Positions 9,360 to 20,065 of a stretch of DNA of 64,000 bases are shown here, piece by piece. Origin of the DNA: Karstenula rhodostoma CBS 690.94 (lineage: Eukaryota; Ascomycota; Dothideomycetes; Pleosporales; Didymosphaeriaceae); the NCBI GenBank assembly GCA_010093485.1, contig MU001500.1:444198-508197 (forward strand), given 5' to 3'. Positions within the stretch are counted from its first letter, which is position 1; the number at the start of each line of letters is the position of its first letter. The notes under the pieces are model-generated. The model had not been told where the DNA came from, did no database searches, and worked only from the letters and a program-made list of their open reading frames with translations. The position numbers were made by a program, and so were the translations under genes.

Positions 9360-12300
9360 CTAGATCGCACCCAAACTCCTCACCACATCATCCGCCAACT
9401 CCCCCTTCGCATCCCCCTTCGCCTTGCTATCATCCACCTCGGGCGCACTCGGCACCTCCACACCCCCCAGCTTCCACTGCATCCCCAGATACGCGTCGCT
9501 GAACACAACCACATCGAGTCTCTTGCCCTGCGCCTCGCGCGGGATACTCATCTTCGCCTGTCCGTGCAGCTTAGCTCCACCGGCATTGTTTCTCCCAGCA
9601 GCAGCAGCACCGCCGCGACCGCCCCTGCCTCTCCCGGCATTACTCTTGGACGGATCGTTCCACCCCACGCGCTTCAGTGCGACGATCTCGTCGGTGCCGG
9701 TGTAGGAAAGGATCACGAAGAAGCCCTCCGTCTGCGGCTTCGGGTACCGCGGCGCATAGATCCTCACGCCCCCATTCGCCATCCGTGCAGGGTTAACCCG
9801 CGTCAGCGCAACCGTGACCCCCGTCACCGTGAGCGCCGCAAGCTCCAGCTTGACGACCGGCAGCCGCGCCACCGGCTCCAGAAACCTTTTCACCGCAGCG
9901 TTCGGCACGCCCGCGAAGCGCGCTGCTTTCTCGAGCACCGCCGGCGCCGCGGTGGACGCTTCGACGAGCGTCTTGGGCGCGGCTTTCGCGTTCTCGAGAC
10001 GCTGCTTCTCTTTCTCGGGGTCGACGCCTGGGAAGAGGGATAGCGGGCCGTCAGTGGGCCAGCGCGCGGATTTGATGGCTTGCAGAAGCGTCGCCATCGT
10101 CTCGGTAGAAGAGCGGTAGCCCAGCTCAGTCAGCACGTCGATAGAGGCCTGCACAATACGGATGCTCTGATCGAGCACGCTATTCAAGTCGCCGACGTAG
10201 TCTGAGATGGGGAGGTCCACGCGCGAAAAGTGCGCTTGCAAGAGGAGGAACGCCTTGACGTGGGGGTCCCAGAGCGGGAGGTCGAAATGCGTCTCTGCTT
10301 TGAGCGGGAGCGCCTTGGACAGCTCGCCGTTAATGAGGTCCTCGTTGTGGCGCACGGGGAGCTCGTCGTACTCTGTTGCATGGGAGACCCAGGCGAGGAC
10401 TTCGGCGAAGGTGGCGTCGCGCTTGGCATGCTTGACGAGGTAGCGGATCGTCTTGTGGCTGAGGTAGTAGTAGCTCATGATTTTGCCAAGGGGAGTAGAG
10501 TTGATGTCGCCGGTGCCATGGAGGTCAATGCAGGAGGATTCGGAGAGCTCGGTGAGAGAGGTCTCGACGAGGTTGATCATGTAGTCGTTGGCCATTGTCT
10601 GGGCGGCGATCGTGTTGTGCTCTTCGGCGGAGATTTCAAGACCGTAGAAGGAGGGGTTTTTGTGGAGGCGGCGGAAGAAGAACGTCCAGGTGAGATAGTC
10701 TAGGGCATCTTGTTTGGTGGCTATTGTGCCCGCTGAGACTTCGGCGCCAAGATGGTTGTCCAGGACCTTGTGGAGAGAGGACTCAACTGGAAAACCGGTG
10801 TGCAAGAAGTGTTTGTAGAAGTCTTTCTTCGAATCCTGTGTGAAGATGCGAGCTATACCCGAAGAATCGAACTGAGGGCGACCGGCACGACCAAGCATCT
10901 GTAGCACATCGGTGAGATCCATGTCCTTGTACCCTTCTGTTTTCGCGTCGAAGAACTGCGTGCCTTTGACCACAACAAGATGAGCGGGAAGATTGACACC
11001 CCATGCAAGCGTGCTTGTGGCGACCAAAATCTGGATTTGATTGTTCGCGAATAACTCTTCGGAGAGCTGACGGTCGGATTCCACAAGACCAGCATGATGG
11101 AGCCCGATACCGAAGCTCAAAGCTTCTCGCAGCGCATCGTCTTTGACGCGATCAAGGTTCAGCGCTAGGTCATCCTCAGACATGTGAAGGAAACGTCTCG
11201 GGTTGTCTTCCATGCCGCAGAAGTTGATAAGGTCCCTTGCAGTAAGGCGAGTCTGCCGACGGGAGGCAACAAACACAATGACGGGCTTCTCGGGTGAATG
11301 CGCTTTGATGGCGAGGAATGTAGGGCGATTCATCGACTGCATAAGCGGACAGAAGCCACGCTGCTCAGGAAAACCGTCGATGTAGATCTCCAAGGGCACG
11401 GGACGAACCGAGTGGCGGAAATTGAATAGGCCTTCCTTGACACCAAGCCAATTACCAAGATCGGATGCATTGGCACAAGCTGTCGACATGCCTAAAAGAC
11501 GGACTGAACCCTTACTCTGGGAAGCGATGTAGTTCATTCGAGAGACAATGATCTCGAGGATAGGGCCACGATCTCCACCGAGCAGATGGATCTCATCGAT
11601 GATCACTAAGCTGACCTGTCGCACGTAGCCACGCGTCTGCCAGCTACGACTGATACCGTCCCACTTTTCAGGAGTCGTAATGATGATATCTGCGTCCCGG
11701 ATAGTGCGAGTGTCGGGTGTGTTGTCACCAGTGAGCTCGACCAACTTTAAACCCATCGGACCAGCGAGGCGCTTGCCCCAATCCTGGACCCGTTCGCGCA
11801 CGAGCGCCTTCATGGGTGCAATGTAGACGACCTTGGAGCCGGGCTTCTCGCGGAAAGCCCACCACATCGCGAGCTCAGCAGCTACCGTCTTACCACTACC
11901 AGTGGGCGATCCCAGCAGGACATTTGCTGGAGTGTGGTACAAGCAGTGGAATATTTGTGTTTGCATAGGATTAAAGAACTGGAACCGTTGTCCGTAGACT
12001 TCCTCTAAGACATGATTCTTTAGAACCGAGATGGGCAAAGGCTGGAGATTGAGCAGGTCTGTGTAGACGCTCTCAGTATCTGGCCGGATCAGATGCTGGA
12101 AGGAGATTGGATGCACTGTCTCTGCACCAAGCCATCGATCGGAAACTGCTCGTACATAGACCTGCGTCGGCAAAGGATCCGAGAGCGGAATGGTGAAGTT
12201 GAGCTCGTGGTCATCGTACAACTTCCTGCGTGACAGAATGAAGTACTCGTAGTGAAAGATTTCGGAGGTTTCCGAGTTCTCAACCCATATCCAGAAAGAC

Positions 12301-15300
12301 TCAGAGGATCCATGATGGCGGTCGTTCCACTTGAACTCTGGAGTGAGCCGAAGCCGAATACGGAGCACGTCTCGGTTCAAGGGTGCGATTTCGCTTTCGA
12401 TACTCACGGTTGGGAAGTTGTCCAGCAACCGACCGATGACATTGCCCATCCTTGTGTTGTGCACCAGGTCTCCAATCTCGCGTTGGTCCATGTCGCGGAG
12501 CGCTTCAATAGAGGTGTATTTCCAATCCAGCTGTCGAAGCACAGGTTGGGGTAGATCGAATTGATGCAGCGGGTGAGAGTCAGAGCGGACTTGATGCTCG
12601 ATGGAATGGCACAAACTTAGAAGCACCTGGCATTGGTATCCCCACCGGCGGTTGAGTGCAATCATGAATAGTGCTCGTGCAATACGTGCGGCATTTTGCG
12701 AGATGTAGTTGGTGTCCGAAACCAGGGTAAAGTCCTCCAGTCTTGCTCGAGATACGTACGACTGTAGCAACACGTTGGTCTTTCCATGAGGTGTGCCTAC
12801 GCCGCCTTTCACTTCATGGAAGACCTGTTCGTTTTCGATGAGTGAAGACAGCTCCTTCTCTTCAGTATCCCGAGAGGTAATTTGGTCGAACTCTCCGCTC
12901 ATGCTGACCATAGCGAAAGCTTCTTCCTCAGATCCATGCGGCTTCATCATGGTGTTGAAGATCTCAATACTGGTCTGCTGAACGTAGTATTGGCTTGCAA
13001 TGCGGCCGACATCCTTGGAGCGAAGGTCTCCAGTAGTTTCGTTGAAAACAATCATTTGACTCTGCTGTAAAACGCGAGCAGCATCAGTGATGAGCTTTTG
13101 GCGCCTCAGAACAAGCTGTGGATCGTCTCTTATCTCCGACCATTCGATTCCGTAGCTCAGGGGACTCTTTTGCATTCGGGCGAACAAATAGGAGTATCCA
13201 AGCCATTGCACACCTTCCTGTACCGTGGTGACCGTGCCCAGAGAGATCTCGGCGTTCAAGTTGTCGACAAGCTTCGCAGAGAACTTTGACTCAATCGGTT
13301 GCTGTTCAGTCACCGCCTTGAGGTAATGGTCGAGCCTATCATGCGTCGTACAAATAAATCCAATTCCAGTGTCCTGAAATTGGGGACGACCAGCACGACC
13401 AAAGATTTGGAGAACGTCGAGAATACCGAGATCGGTGAATTTACCCTCTTGAGCATTGTACACCTGAGTACCCTTGATGAGAACGGCAGCCGCTGGCAAG
13501 TTCACACCCCAGGCCAAAGTTGCGGTACAGCAAAGAACTCTCAGCACGCCATCTGCGAACAGGCGTTCAATGAGGTTCCTGTCCGAGCGAGGCATACCAG
13601 CATGGTGAGTTCCCATGCCCTTGGGAAGAAGTTCGCGCAGCTCGCGACCTTTCGATTGTTTCATGTCGCGTACCGCATTCTCATAATTCGGGTGCGTTGT
13701 CGGATCGAATAGATCGGAGCACCCAGCGTCCACTGCCTTTTCAAACAACATCCTAGCAGACTTGACCGTGTCTTTGCGCGAATGCACGAACACCATGACT
13801 TGGTGACCGAGTTTGAGCATATCTGTAACCTTATCGAAAGCTACCTGGTCGATGTTTTCCCTGGATTTGACGGTGCCAGCCTTGCCTTTGGCGCCGATGA
13901 AGTGCTGCTCCAATGGCACTGGACGGAACGATGCGTCGAAATAGAACATGCCGGCCATCTTGTTCACTCTGAGGAAGTCGGCGACATCGACATAGTTGGG
14001 GAGCGTGGCAGACAGGCCGACGATGCGGATCAGAGATTGAGTTGCCTCGACCTGTCGCTGCGTCCTCGCCACCAAACTCTCAAGGACCGCGCCGCGCTCA
14101 TCGTGCAACATGTGCACTTCGTCAATGATGAGTAAGCGGACCTTCTGCACCAGCTCTGTGTCTCCAGTGCTCTTACGTGTCACGACGTCCCACTTCTCAG
14201 GGGTCGTAATAATGATTTGTGTATCCAATATCTCGGCTTTGGTAAGATGCATATCTCCAGTCAGCTCACGAGCTTTGATGCCGAGCCAAGCCAGACGCTT
14301 TCCGAGCTTCTCAGTGACTTCAGCTGCGAGTGCTTTCATCGGGGCCACGTAGATGATCTTGAAGTCTTCAGCCATAACAGTGAAGTCAGTAGCGTCGGGG
14401 TTCTCGATCGGGTTTGGTATGATGTTCTTGGCTACAGTGTTCAAGATTGTAAGCATAGCTGCATCTGTTTTACCGGCACCTGTAGGGGCGCAGATGAGCA
14501 TGTTCTCGCTTGTGTTGTAGGCAACAGGATACACCAAGCTCTGCATGCGGTTCAACGACTTGTATCCCTTAAACGTGCGCTGACAAAGACCGTCCATATC
14601 TTTGATCTCGAGGAGTTTGCGACCAACTCCGAGTGTACCAACGCGAGCGGCAGGAATAGTGTGCTCCTCGTAGGTCTTCTCATCAACGTGAGTACTACCA
14701 GCCGGCAATGCGTACTTCTTACCCAGGCTAGACAATTTATTTCCGGCCTCATGAGCACGGTAGACGTGGGGATATTGCGGTCCTTTGCGGTCAACGGCAG
14801 CCGCCAGTGCACGGTTCTTATGTTCCCAGTCTTGCTCTCTGAGCGCTTCTTCACGCTCTGCTCGAGTTTGTAAACGACCGACGACGCCGTTGTTCCGTGG
14901 TCCGTCACGCAAGGACTGCGTGATCTCCTGCCGGTGGGAGATGAGATCGGCCACCAGATCCAGCTGCTCGTAGCCCACGATTTCCGCGAGCATCATCTGC
15001 AGCTCGTCGTTGTTGCTGTCGCTCGCCAAAATGGCAGATAACTGTTCTTTCAGCGCGGTCGCGTCTAGGCCAGAGCTGCTTCGCGCAACATCGTTGCACT
15101 TCTCCTGAAGCCACAGCTGGTCGTGAAGCTGGCTCGTCGGCTGAGCGTTCGCGATTTGGTCGAGTTGGTCGCTGCTGTACGCGTCTCCATACTCGTCGCT
15201 CAGCACATCCCAAATATCATCGCCGCTCGCAGTCCCAGAGAAGTCGTCATCATCGAAATCAAGGTCGTCGCCGTACGCAGGCGTGGTTTTGTCGTCAGAA

Positions 15301-15386
15301 GGCAGGTTCAGTTCCGCGATGGCCTGGCGCATTGCCTCGAGCTGCTCCAGCCATTGTGCTTGTGCACTTTCCACGGAAGGCGACAT
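9360..15386 (-). CDS. SLH1: Ski2-like RNA helicase SLH1 / ASCC3 homologue
   Basis: 2008 residues in one exon; yeast Slh1 is about 1970. I chose the ATG at 15384-15386 (MSPSVESAQ) over an in-frame ATG 114 bases upstream because the extension is basic and untypical. Two helicase cassettes follow an acidic N-terminal region. Cassette 1 has Walker A APTGAGKT (~300-307), DEVH (~422), SATLPN, TLAWGVNLPA and QIFGRAGRPQF. Cassette 2 has GSPTGSGKT (~1158), DEIH (~1262), the atypical motif III MSTACAN, TLAWGVNLPA and QMLGRAGRPQF. Each is followed by a Sec63-like domain. Known role of the family: the motor of the ribosome-quality-control trigger complex, which splits collided ribosomes. The length, the DEVH/DEIH pair and the N-terminus fit Slh1 better than the spliceosomal paralogue Brr2. 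The helicase is divergent from YKT6 across 329 bases. Confidence 0.93.
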   Translation of the reverse strand: MSPSVESAQAQWLEQLEAMRQAIAELNLPSDDKTTPAYGDDLDFDDDDFSGTASGDDIWDVLSDEYGDAYSSDQLDQIANAQPTSQLHDQLWLQEKCNDVARSSSGLDATALKEQLSAILASDSNNDELQMMLAEIVGYEQLDLVADLISHRQEITQSLRDGPRNNGVVGRLQTRAEREEALREQDWEHKNRALAAAVDRKGPQYPHVYRAHEAGNKLSSLGKKYALPAGSTHVDEKTYEEHTIPAARVGTLGVGRKLLEIKDMDGLCQRTFKGYKSLNRMQSLVYPVAYNTSENMLICAPTGAGKTDAAMLTILNTVAKNIIPNPIENPDATDFTVMAEDFKIIYVAPMKALAAEVTEKLGKRLAWLGIKARELTGDMHLTKAEILDTQIIITTPEKWDVVTRKSTGDTELVQKVRLLIIDEVHMLHDERGAVLESLVARTQRQVEATQSLIRIVGLSATLPNYVDVADFLRVNKMAGMFYFDASFRPVPLEQHFIGAKGKAGTVKSRENIDQVAFDKVTDMLKLGHQVMVFVHSRKDTVKSARMLFEKAVDAGCSDLFDPTTHPNYENAVRDMKQSKGRELRELLPKGMGTHHAGMPRSDRNLIERLFADGVLRVLCCTATLAWGVNLPAAAVLIKGTQVYNAQEGKFTDLGILDVLQIFGRAGRPQFQDTGIGFICTTHDRLDHYLKAVTEQQPIESKFSAKLVDNLNAEISLGTVTTVQEGVQWLGYSYLFARMQKSPLSYGIEWSEIRDDPQLVLRRQKLITDAARVLQQSQMIVFNETTGDLRSKDVGRIASQYYVQQTSIEIFNTMMKPHGSEEEAFAMVSMSGEFDQITSRDTEEKELSSLIENEQVFHEVKGGVGTPHGKTNVLLQSYVSRARLEDFTLVSDTNYISQNAARIARALFMIALNRRWGYQCQVLLSLCHSIEHQVRSDSHPLHQFDLPQPVLRQLDWKYTSIEALRDMDQREIGDLVHNTRMGNVIGRLLDNFPTVSIESEIAPLNRDVLRIRLRLTPEFKWNDRHHGSSESFWIWVENSETSEIFHYEYFILSRRKLYDDHELNFTIPLSDPLPTQVYVRAVSDRWLGAETVHPISFQHLIRPDTESVYTDLLNLQPLPISVLKNHVLEEVYGQRFQFFNPMQTQIFHCLYHTPANVLLGSPTGSGKTVAAELAMWWAFREKPGSKVVYIAPMKALVRERVQDWGKRLAGPMGLKLVELTGDNTPDTRTIRDADIIITTPEKWDGISRSWQTRGYVRQVSLVIIDEIHLLGGDRGPILEIIVSRMNYIASQSKGSVRLLGMSTACANASDLGNWLGVKEGLFNFRHSVRPVPLEIYIDGFPEQRGFCPLMQSMNRPTFLAIKAHSPEKPVIVFVASRRQTRLTARDLINFCGMEDNPRRFLHMSEDDLALNLDRVKDDALREALSFGIGLHHAGLVESDRQLSEELFANNQIQILVATSTLAWGVNLPAHLVVVKGTQFFDAKTEGYKDMDLTDVLQMLGRAGRPQFDSSGIARIFTQDSKKDFYKHFLHTGFPVESSLHKVLDNHLGAEVSAGTIATKQDALDYLTWTFFFRRLHKNPSFYGLEISAEEHNTIAAQTMANDYMINLVETSLTELSESSCIDLHGTGDINSTPLGKIMSYYYLSHKTIRYLVKHAKRDATFAEVLAWVSHATEYDELPVRHNEDLINGELSKALPLKAETHFDLPLWDPHVKAFLLLQAHFSRVDLPISDYVGDLNSVLDQSIRIVQASIDVLTELGYRSSTETMATLLQAIKSARWPTDGPLSLFPGVDPEKEKQRLENAKAAPKTLVEASTAAPAVLEKAARFAGVPNAAVKRFLEPVARLPVVKLELAALTVTGVTVALTRVNPARMANGGVRIYAPRYPKPQTEGFFVILSYTGTDEIVALKRVGWNDPSKSNAGRGRGGRGGAAAAGRNNAGGAKLHGQAKMSIPREAQGKRLDVVVFSDAYLGMQWKLGGVEVPSAPEVDDSKAKGDAKGELADDVVRSLGAI

Positions 15387-15715
15387 GACGAAGGTAGAAT
15401 CGCACGACGTCTCTCTGCCTCTTTTCCTTCTCTTTAATGCTGCGTTCCTGTGCACGCTGCGGCCTGCTGGGGTGCAGATGGTTTTGTATGACAGGTGCAA
15501 GGGAGTGGTCGTTGCGCCTCCCCCCGCCCCCGCGTGGCGCTGGTTACATCAGCCGCAGACTGCCCATGAAACCCATCGACAGCGCAAGCGTCATGCCCGA
15601 GGTTCTTCCCACGCCGCCCAGGCACCCAGACCTCTGTACATAGTTCCGCCCGCTACGCACACGCTCGCGCTCCAGCGATCTATCCCCACCCTCGCAACCC
15701 TACACACCCGCCATC
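15387..15715. promoter_or_regulatory. Bidirectional promoter region SLH1 / YKT6
   Basis: Only 329 bases separate the two divergent start codons, so both housekeeping genes must draw on this segment. It is GC-rich with pyrimidine runs (CCCCCCGCCCCCGC near 15518-15532) and no clear TATA box, as expected for a constitutive promoter. Confidence 0.6.
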
Positions 15716-16496
15716 ATGAGCATGAAGTGCCTGTACATGGGCGTAAGACCCCCTTCACCGCCGCGTGTCCGCACGACGCTGACCACCATGCCTAGGTCTG
15801 GCGCCCCAACGACGGCGGAGAGCCCGTCGAGCTGGTCCACCAGCGCGAACTCAGCAGCTTCAACCGATTCACCCGCGGAAGCATCCAAGAGTTCGTACGT
15901 CTCCTCGACCAACCCGCCCGCGCGCCCATGATCCGAGCAGCACTCTAACACAAGCACAGCTGAATCTCTTCGTCGCGACCGCAGCCAAGAAGACTCCGCC
16001 AGGCAAGCGCGTCGCCATAGAAGAGGACAAGATCCCAGGTGCGCCCACCCAGGCCATGCACCATCCCGCATGACTGACCCTCGCAGACTACCTCATCCAC
16101 ACGTACAACAACTCGCGCGGCCTCTGCGGCGTCGTCGTCACCAACAAAGAATACCCCGACTTCGTCGTCACCGGCGTCCTCAAGAAGCTCTGCGACGAGT
16201 TCTCCACCAAGCACGCCGCCTCCGCCATCGCCTCGGCCTCCGCAAACTCCCTCCCTTACCCCGAGCTCAGGGACTACATCACCCAGTACCAGAACCCCCA
16301 GGAGGCAGACAAGATCCTCAAGATCCAGCACGAGCTCGACACCACCAAGCAGGTGCTGCATCAGACCATGGAGAGCATGCTGGAGCGCGGCGAGAAGATG
16401 GACCAGCTGGTTGCCAAGAGCAATGATTTGAGCGCGAGCAGTAAGATGTTTTATACGCAGGCGAAGAAGCAGAATTCGTGCTGCAGCGTGATGTGA
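15716..16496 (+). CDS. YKT6: R-SNARE Ykt6 (four exons)
   Basis: Exons 15716-15742, 15796-15894, 15960-16038 and 16087-16496, all with GT-AG borders, total 615 bases and give 204 residues (yeast Ykt6 has 200). The first exon codes only nine residues, so the gene is easily missed. Residues 1-130 form the longin domain (MSMKCLYMG, then VWRPNDGGEPVEL). The SNARE helix follows, with the zero-layer Arg in MLERGEKMDQL, marking an R-SNARE. The C-terminus is NSCCSVM: a CaaX box (CSVM) for prenylation preceded by a Cys that is palmitoylated in known Ykt6. There is no transmembrane segment, as the family requires. It acts in ER-Golgi, vacuolar and autophagosomal fusion. Confidence 0.95.
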
Positions 16497-16761
16497 ATAT
16501 GGGGTGTTGGGAGATGGAGAGGAGAGAACGAGAGCTGCATGCGTGGTGCGTGGCTTTGCTTGACATGACTATTTGACGTTACCGTGGCCTTGTCTGGCAC
16601 GAGGCACGTCGTAAGTAAGATACTATCTTCATACCCTGTTGTGCCTGGATCAAATCAGGGGCTGACAATGCCTTTGCTGTTGCATATGAGAATACACGTT
16701 CATACCACATCACACTATCCCACATCACGGCATGAAATCACAAGTCGAAAAGATGTGTGCA

Positions 16762-16802
<41 letters not shown>

Positions 16803-17135
16803 ATGGGGGCTATCCATATGCCCAGTGGGTATCGCGCTGCCGCGGTTCTCCCATGTACCGAAACTCCAAACGAAATGACAAGAACGCCATAGGTGCATGC
16901 CATAGGAAGACCCAATCCCTTTCCTTTTCGAACCTGATTTCCGCGCACGAGGCAACGGTCGTGAAACGCCCAACCAAGCCGAATATTCGAGGCTTGGGAG
17001 GCGAGAGATTGTGTCCGTGAGGTACTGCCGATTGTTCTAATTTGCTACGTGCATCTTCTTCTTGGTAGGGTCGTTGTGCCCTCGAGAGTGCATCAGCTGT
17101 ATCAATAGGAGGGACAATGGTGAAGAGAGCATTGT
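16497..17135. other. Intergenic region with a tetranucleotide microsatellite
   Basis: 639 bases between the 3' ends of YKT6 (+) and the acidic-tail paralogue (-). Apart from the GCTT repeat it holds no gene. Open frames across the repeat are an artefact of the repeat having no stop codons. Confidence 0.6.
16762..16802. repeat. (TTGC)n microsatellite
   Basis: About ten uninterrupted copies of TTGC/GCTT over 41 bases. No coding gene overlaps it. Confidence 0.95.
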
Positions 17136-18161
17136 TTAGTCCCCGAAGACGACGAACTCGGCGCCTGGGATGGCCACTTCTTCGTACTCGAAGACGACGA
17201 AGCTGCCCTCGACTTCGAAATCGTCCTCGTCATCCTCGTCGTCCTCGTCTTCTTCTTCGTCGGAGTCAGAGTCTTCAAGATCGCTGGCCTCTTCGTCGTC
17301 CATGCCGTGGCCGAGGGTAATAACCCTTCGGGTGCTGGTGGCGGCCGAAGTGCTCTGCTCTTCGTGTTCCTCCTCCTCATTGTCATCCTCGTCTTCGTTT
17401 GAAGATGAGTACTTGCCGCCAGCTTCGTATCGCGGCGACTTGCGCCAAAAGTAGAGCTGGTTTCGCCCTCCCTCGAAACTGGTCTCAGGGCAGAAGACAA
17501 CCGTGCATGCCTTCTTTTGGCGTGGCGACTGCATCATGTTCGGGTTGGCCTCCATGCTGTCCCAGTACATTTTCAGCGCCTCGGTGGCAGTCTTCATCTC
17601 GCCCGTAGCTTGACTCGAAGATCGACTGCTATAGGCTCGCTCGTGCAAGGTGAGGTCTTCTAGTCGGCCGAGCTCCTTGAGCAAGGCTAGCTTACCAGCG
17701 TACCATGCCTGCAGCGCAGGGCAATCTTGGTCGGCGGCCTCCCAGCGCTGCTTCACCAGCCCGCCGGCGGCTTCGAGCGCGACGGTGAGAGCTTTCATGT
17801 ATGTATTGTGTACCTCCACTATGCAGACGGGGCATCTCTCTGCCTTCTCTTTATGGGCCGGATGCAGCGCGTGTCCGCATACGCTGGCTTTGCCATTCTC
17901 TTCGCTCTTTTGGGACGCGCGCTCCGCGTAGTACGCGATGTCGGCGAGCGGAGTGTCGGAGAGGTAGCCTGAGTCGCGTTTGGCGAGCCAAGACTGGAAG
18001 TCGGCGTACTCGACGGCAGTGGGAAGCCGCCCCTGACTTTTGGGTGCGAGGGTCGAGGTTTGCGATTGGTACCGCCGATACTGCTTCTGTTCGCGTGGGG
18101 TGAGGATGAGGCTCGCGGGGAGTGTCGTGGTCGGCGTCTCGGAACGGGGGCGCGCGATCAT
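17136..18161 (-). CDS. CxHxLHP-CPxC family protein A, acidic tail
   Basis: 341 residues from the ATG at 18159-18161; an in-frame ATG at 18279-18281 would add 40 residues. It shares a layout with the proteins at 23855 and 34793. There is an N-terminal F-x-x-W helix (DFQSWLAKRD, ~55-64), then a Cys/His knuckle C95-G-H97-A-L-H-P with C110-P-V-C113, which could bind one zinc ion. A long helical region with conserved W and A/L spacing follows, then a basic stretch (RQKKACTVVF) and RKSPRYEAGGKY. It differs from its paralogues in an extremely acidic segment (about residues 265-320, runs of D/E) before the final hydrophobic block EVAIPGAEFVVFGD, which resembles the C-termini of the other two. I recognise no named family. 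Probably an intracellular scaffold or regulatory protein; function unknown. Confidence 0.8.
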   Translation of the reverse strand: MIARPRSETPTTTLPASLILTPREQKQYRRYQSQTSTLAPKSQGRLPTAVEYADFQSWLAKRDSGYLSDTPLADIAYYAERASQKSEENGKASVCGHALHPAHKEKAERCPVCIVEVHNTYMKALTVALEAAGGLVKQRWEAADQDCPALQAWYAGKLALLKELGRLEDLTLHERAYSSRSSSQATGEMKTATEALKMYWDSMEANPNMMQSPRQKKACTVVFCPETSFEGGRNQLYFWRKSPRYEAGGKYSSSNEDEDDNEEEEHEEQSTSAATSTRRVITLGHGMDDEEASDLEDSDSDEEEDEDDEDDEDDFEVEGSFVVFEYEEVAIPGAEFVVFGD

Positions 18162-19835
18162 GTTTGCGGTTGACTCGGCTTCGATTAGATTTGTGGTGGG
18201 CTGCACTGTTGTGCGCGCGAGAGGTTTTCTTTGTGTCGCGCAAAGGTGCAGGGTTGATTCGGTGCTCAGTCCGCGGTACACAAACCGTTGAGGGAAATGG
18301 AGTTCTGGTGTGGGTAGAGAGCCTGCCAGCTGCGAGTGGGGAAATTAAAGCGCTGGACTCGGACCACTTTATGACAGTCGTGCGGCTTAGGCAGGGAGAG
18401 TGAAAGTGAACGGTGCCCGCGCGGAATGGTGAATGCCATAGTATTGTTCTGTGCTTTCACTATGCGTGTCTCCTCTCTGCGGTCGAACAGAGATGGCAGA
18501 GGGTCGCGTGGGGTTGAATAGCGGACTTGAGGTCAAGTGGGCTGTCAGACTGATGCTGACGCGTTTGTCGTGTCGCGGCGTGTCAAGAGGCGATCGGGAG
18601 CGTGACTATTCACGCGTTTATTGTTCGCTTCCGAGGCAAGAGTGTGTTTGTAGGAGAAGCTGCGTTCTCCGAGCGTGGCAGTTCCGTGAAAGGAAGAGGT
18701 TTTGGTGGTTGTGGGGTACCTATTCTAGTGTCGGCGGCGGCGGGGAGTCACGGAGCGCCTCGGCTATATTCGTAGGGCCTCAAACGTTGGGCGTCGACGC
18801 CTTTATGTCGCAGGACAAGAGCAACGTGTTTGTTTCTTAGGTGGCATAGAGAGGCAGATGAGGATGCCTTAAGAATTGCTGAGGTGTGTTAACAAACGAT
18901 GATCAGTTGTTGTCGGCCGTTTCTAGATGCGTCTGCCTGACGTCACCATCGATTGAGCCTGCGAACGCCTCCAGGGCGCTGCATGCGGGCCGAGAATGCT
19001 TGCCCATTGTATGCGCAGAGGTGAAATTTCATTGTATATATTGAACGATGTTCTCGCGGGTGTGGATCGTAGAACACATATCGCCCTCTTCAGTGCACTA
19101 CTCAGCATAACAATCGGTTCCGGATGTCATGGAGCCGACATGGACGCTTCTGGTCACGTGACTGGGCATTATATGTACATCTGAGCAACTCTGGAGTACC
19201 TTGCAGATGCGTAGTTAAGAATGTAATCATCAGAGTGGGAAAATGGGGTTTCTTGTAAACTGGGGTACATATGCTTGTCTCGGTGATAAATAAATCACAC
19301 CTTTTCAAGTGCACTTTGTCACACGGCAAACGCATCGCTAGCCCACATGATGACAAAAAAGCCCTCCGTACCCAGACTCTCCATGGTGATAGAGTGAGCT
19401 GAACATCAAGCGCTAGAGTGTTACAAAGGTACGACGCATGATAATGCAGGGGCCGCGGACGGCACGGCACGTACGCTGGGGCCAGCATTAAGGGTGCTTG
19501 GCCCTCCCAGGAAGCAGGAAGTACGACGGGCGTCTAGCGCGTCGGGGGCGAGGGGATCAGACCTTTGAGTGGTCTTTTACAAGAGAAAACCTAAACGCGC
19601 TAAGCAACTATACGAGAAAGTACTTCTGGGAGGGTGTACGGCAGCAACCATCTTGCTCTTGCCATCTTTTCATCCTCAGAATGGAGGCGAGACGAGTGTC
19701 TGCGCCTCCCTCGCTAATCGCTAAGTGGCCCTACTTCTGGAAGATGATGCATCGTATCGCTGAACACCTCGCCTGATCGTGTTCGAAAAGAAGACGAGAG
19801 AGCGAGGTTACTGCTATTTGTACAGCCGAGGTATC

Positions 19836-20065
19836 CTGTGGTTGTAGCCCTATCTTTGTGCAGTGGGTCTTCCGGGGTAAGTATTATATAAAATATTTAG
19901 TATTAGTACCTTTCTATAATAAGTAGGTACTATTCTATAATAAGTAGGTACTATTCTATAATAAGAAGGTACTATTCTATAAGAAGAGTTAAATACGCTA
20001 CTATAGGGGCTTAGATCCTCCGAAGAAAATAGACCCACTGCACAAAGATAGGGCTGCAACCACAG
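19836..20065. mobile_element. Candidate MITE, 34-bp terminal inverted repeats
   Basis: The left end 19836-19869 begins CTGTGGTTGTAGCCCTATC. The right end 20032-20065 ends GGGCTGCAACCACAG and is its reverse complement at 33 of 34 positions. The 230-base element encodes nothing. Its AT-rich core carries about three and a half copies of a 21-base unit. A non-coding core between long, nearly perfect inverted ends is the hallmark of a miniature inverted-repeat element moved by a transposase in trans. I could not define a target-site duplication with confidence; at most TC is repeated at the borders. Confidence 0.8.
19914..19984. repeat. 21-bp AT-rich tandem repeat inside the element
   Basis: The unit CTATAATAAGTAGGTACTAT-T repeats at 19914, 19935 and 19956 with one substitution in the third copy, followed by a partial copy. 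Confidence 0.9.

Noticed and set aside
16715..16973. Frames encoding SKQASKQASKQA-type repeats
   Set aside because: They arise from the TTGC microsatellite, which has no stop codons in several frames.
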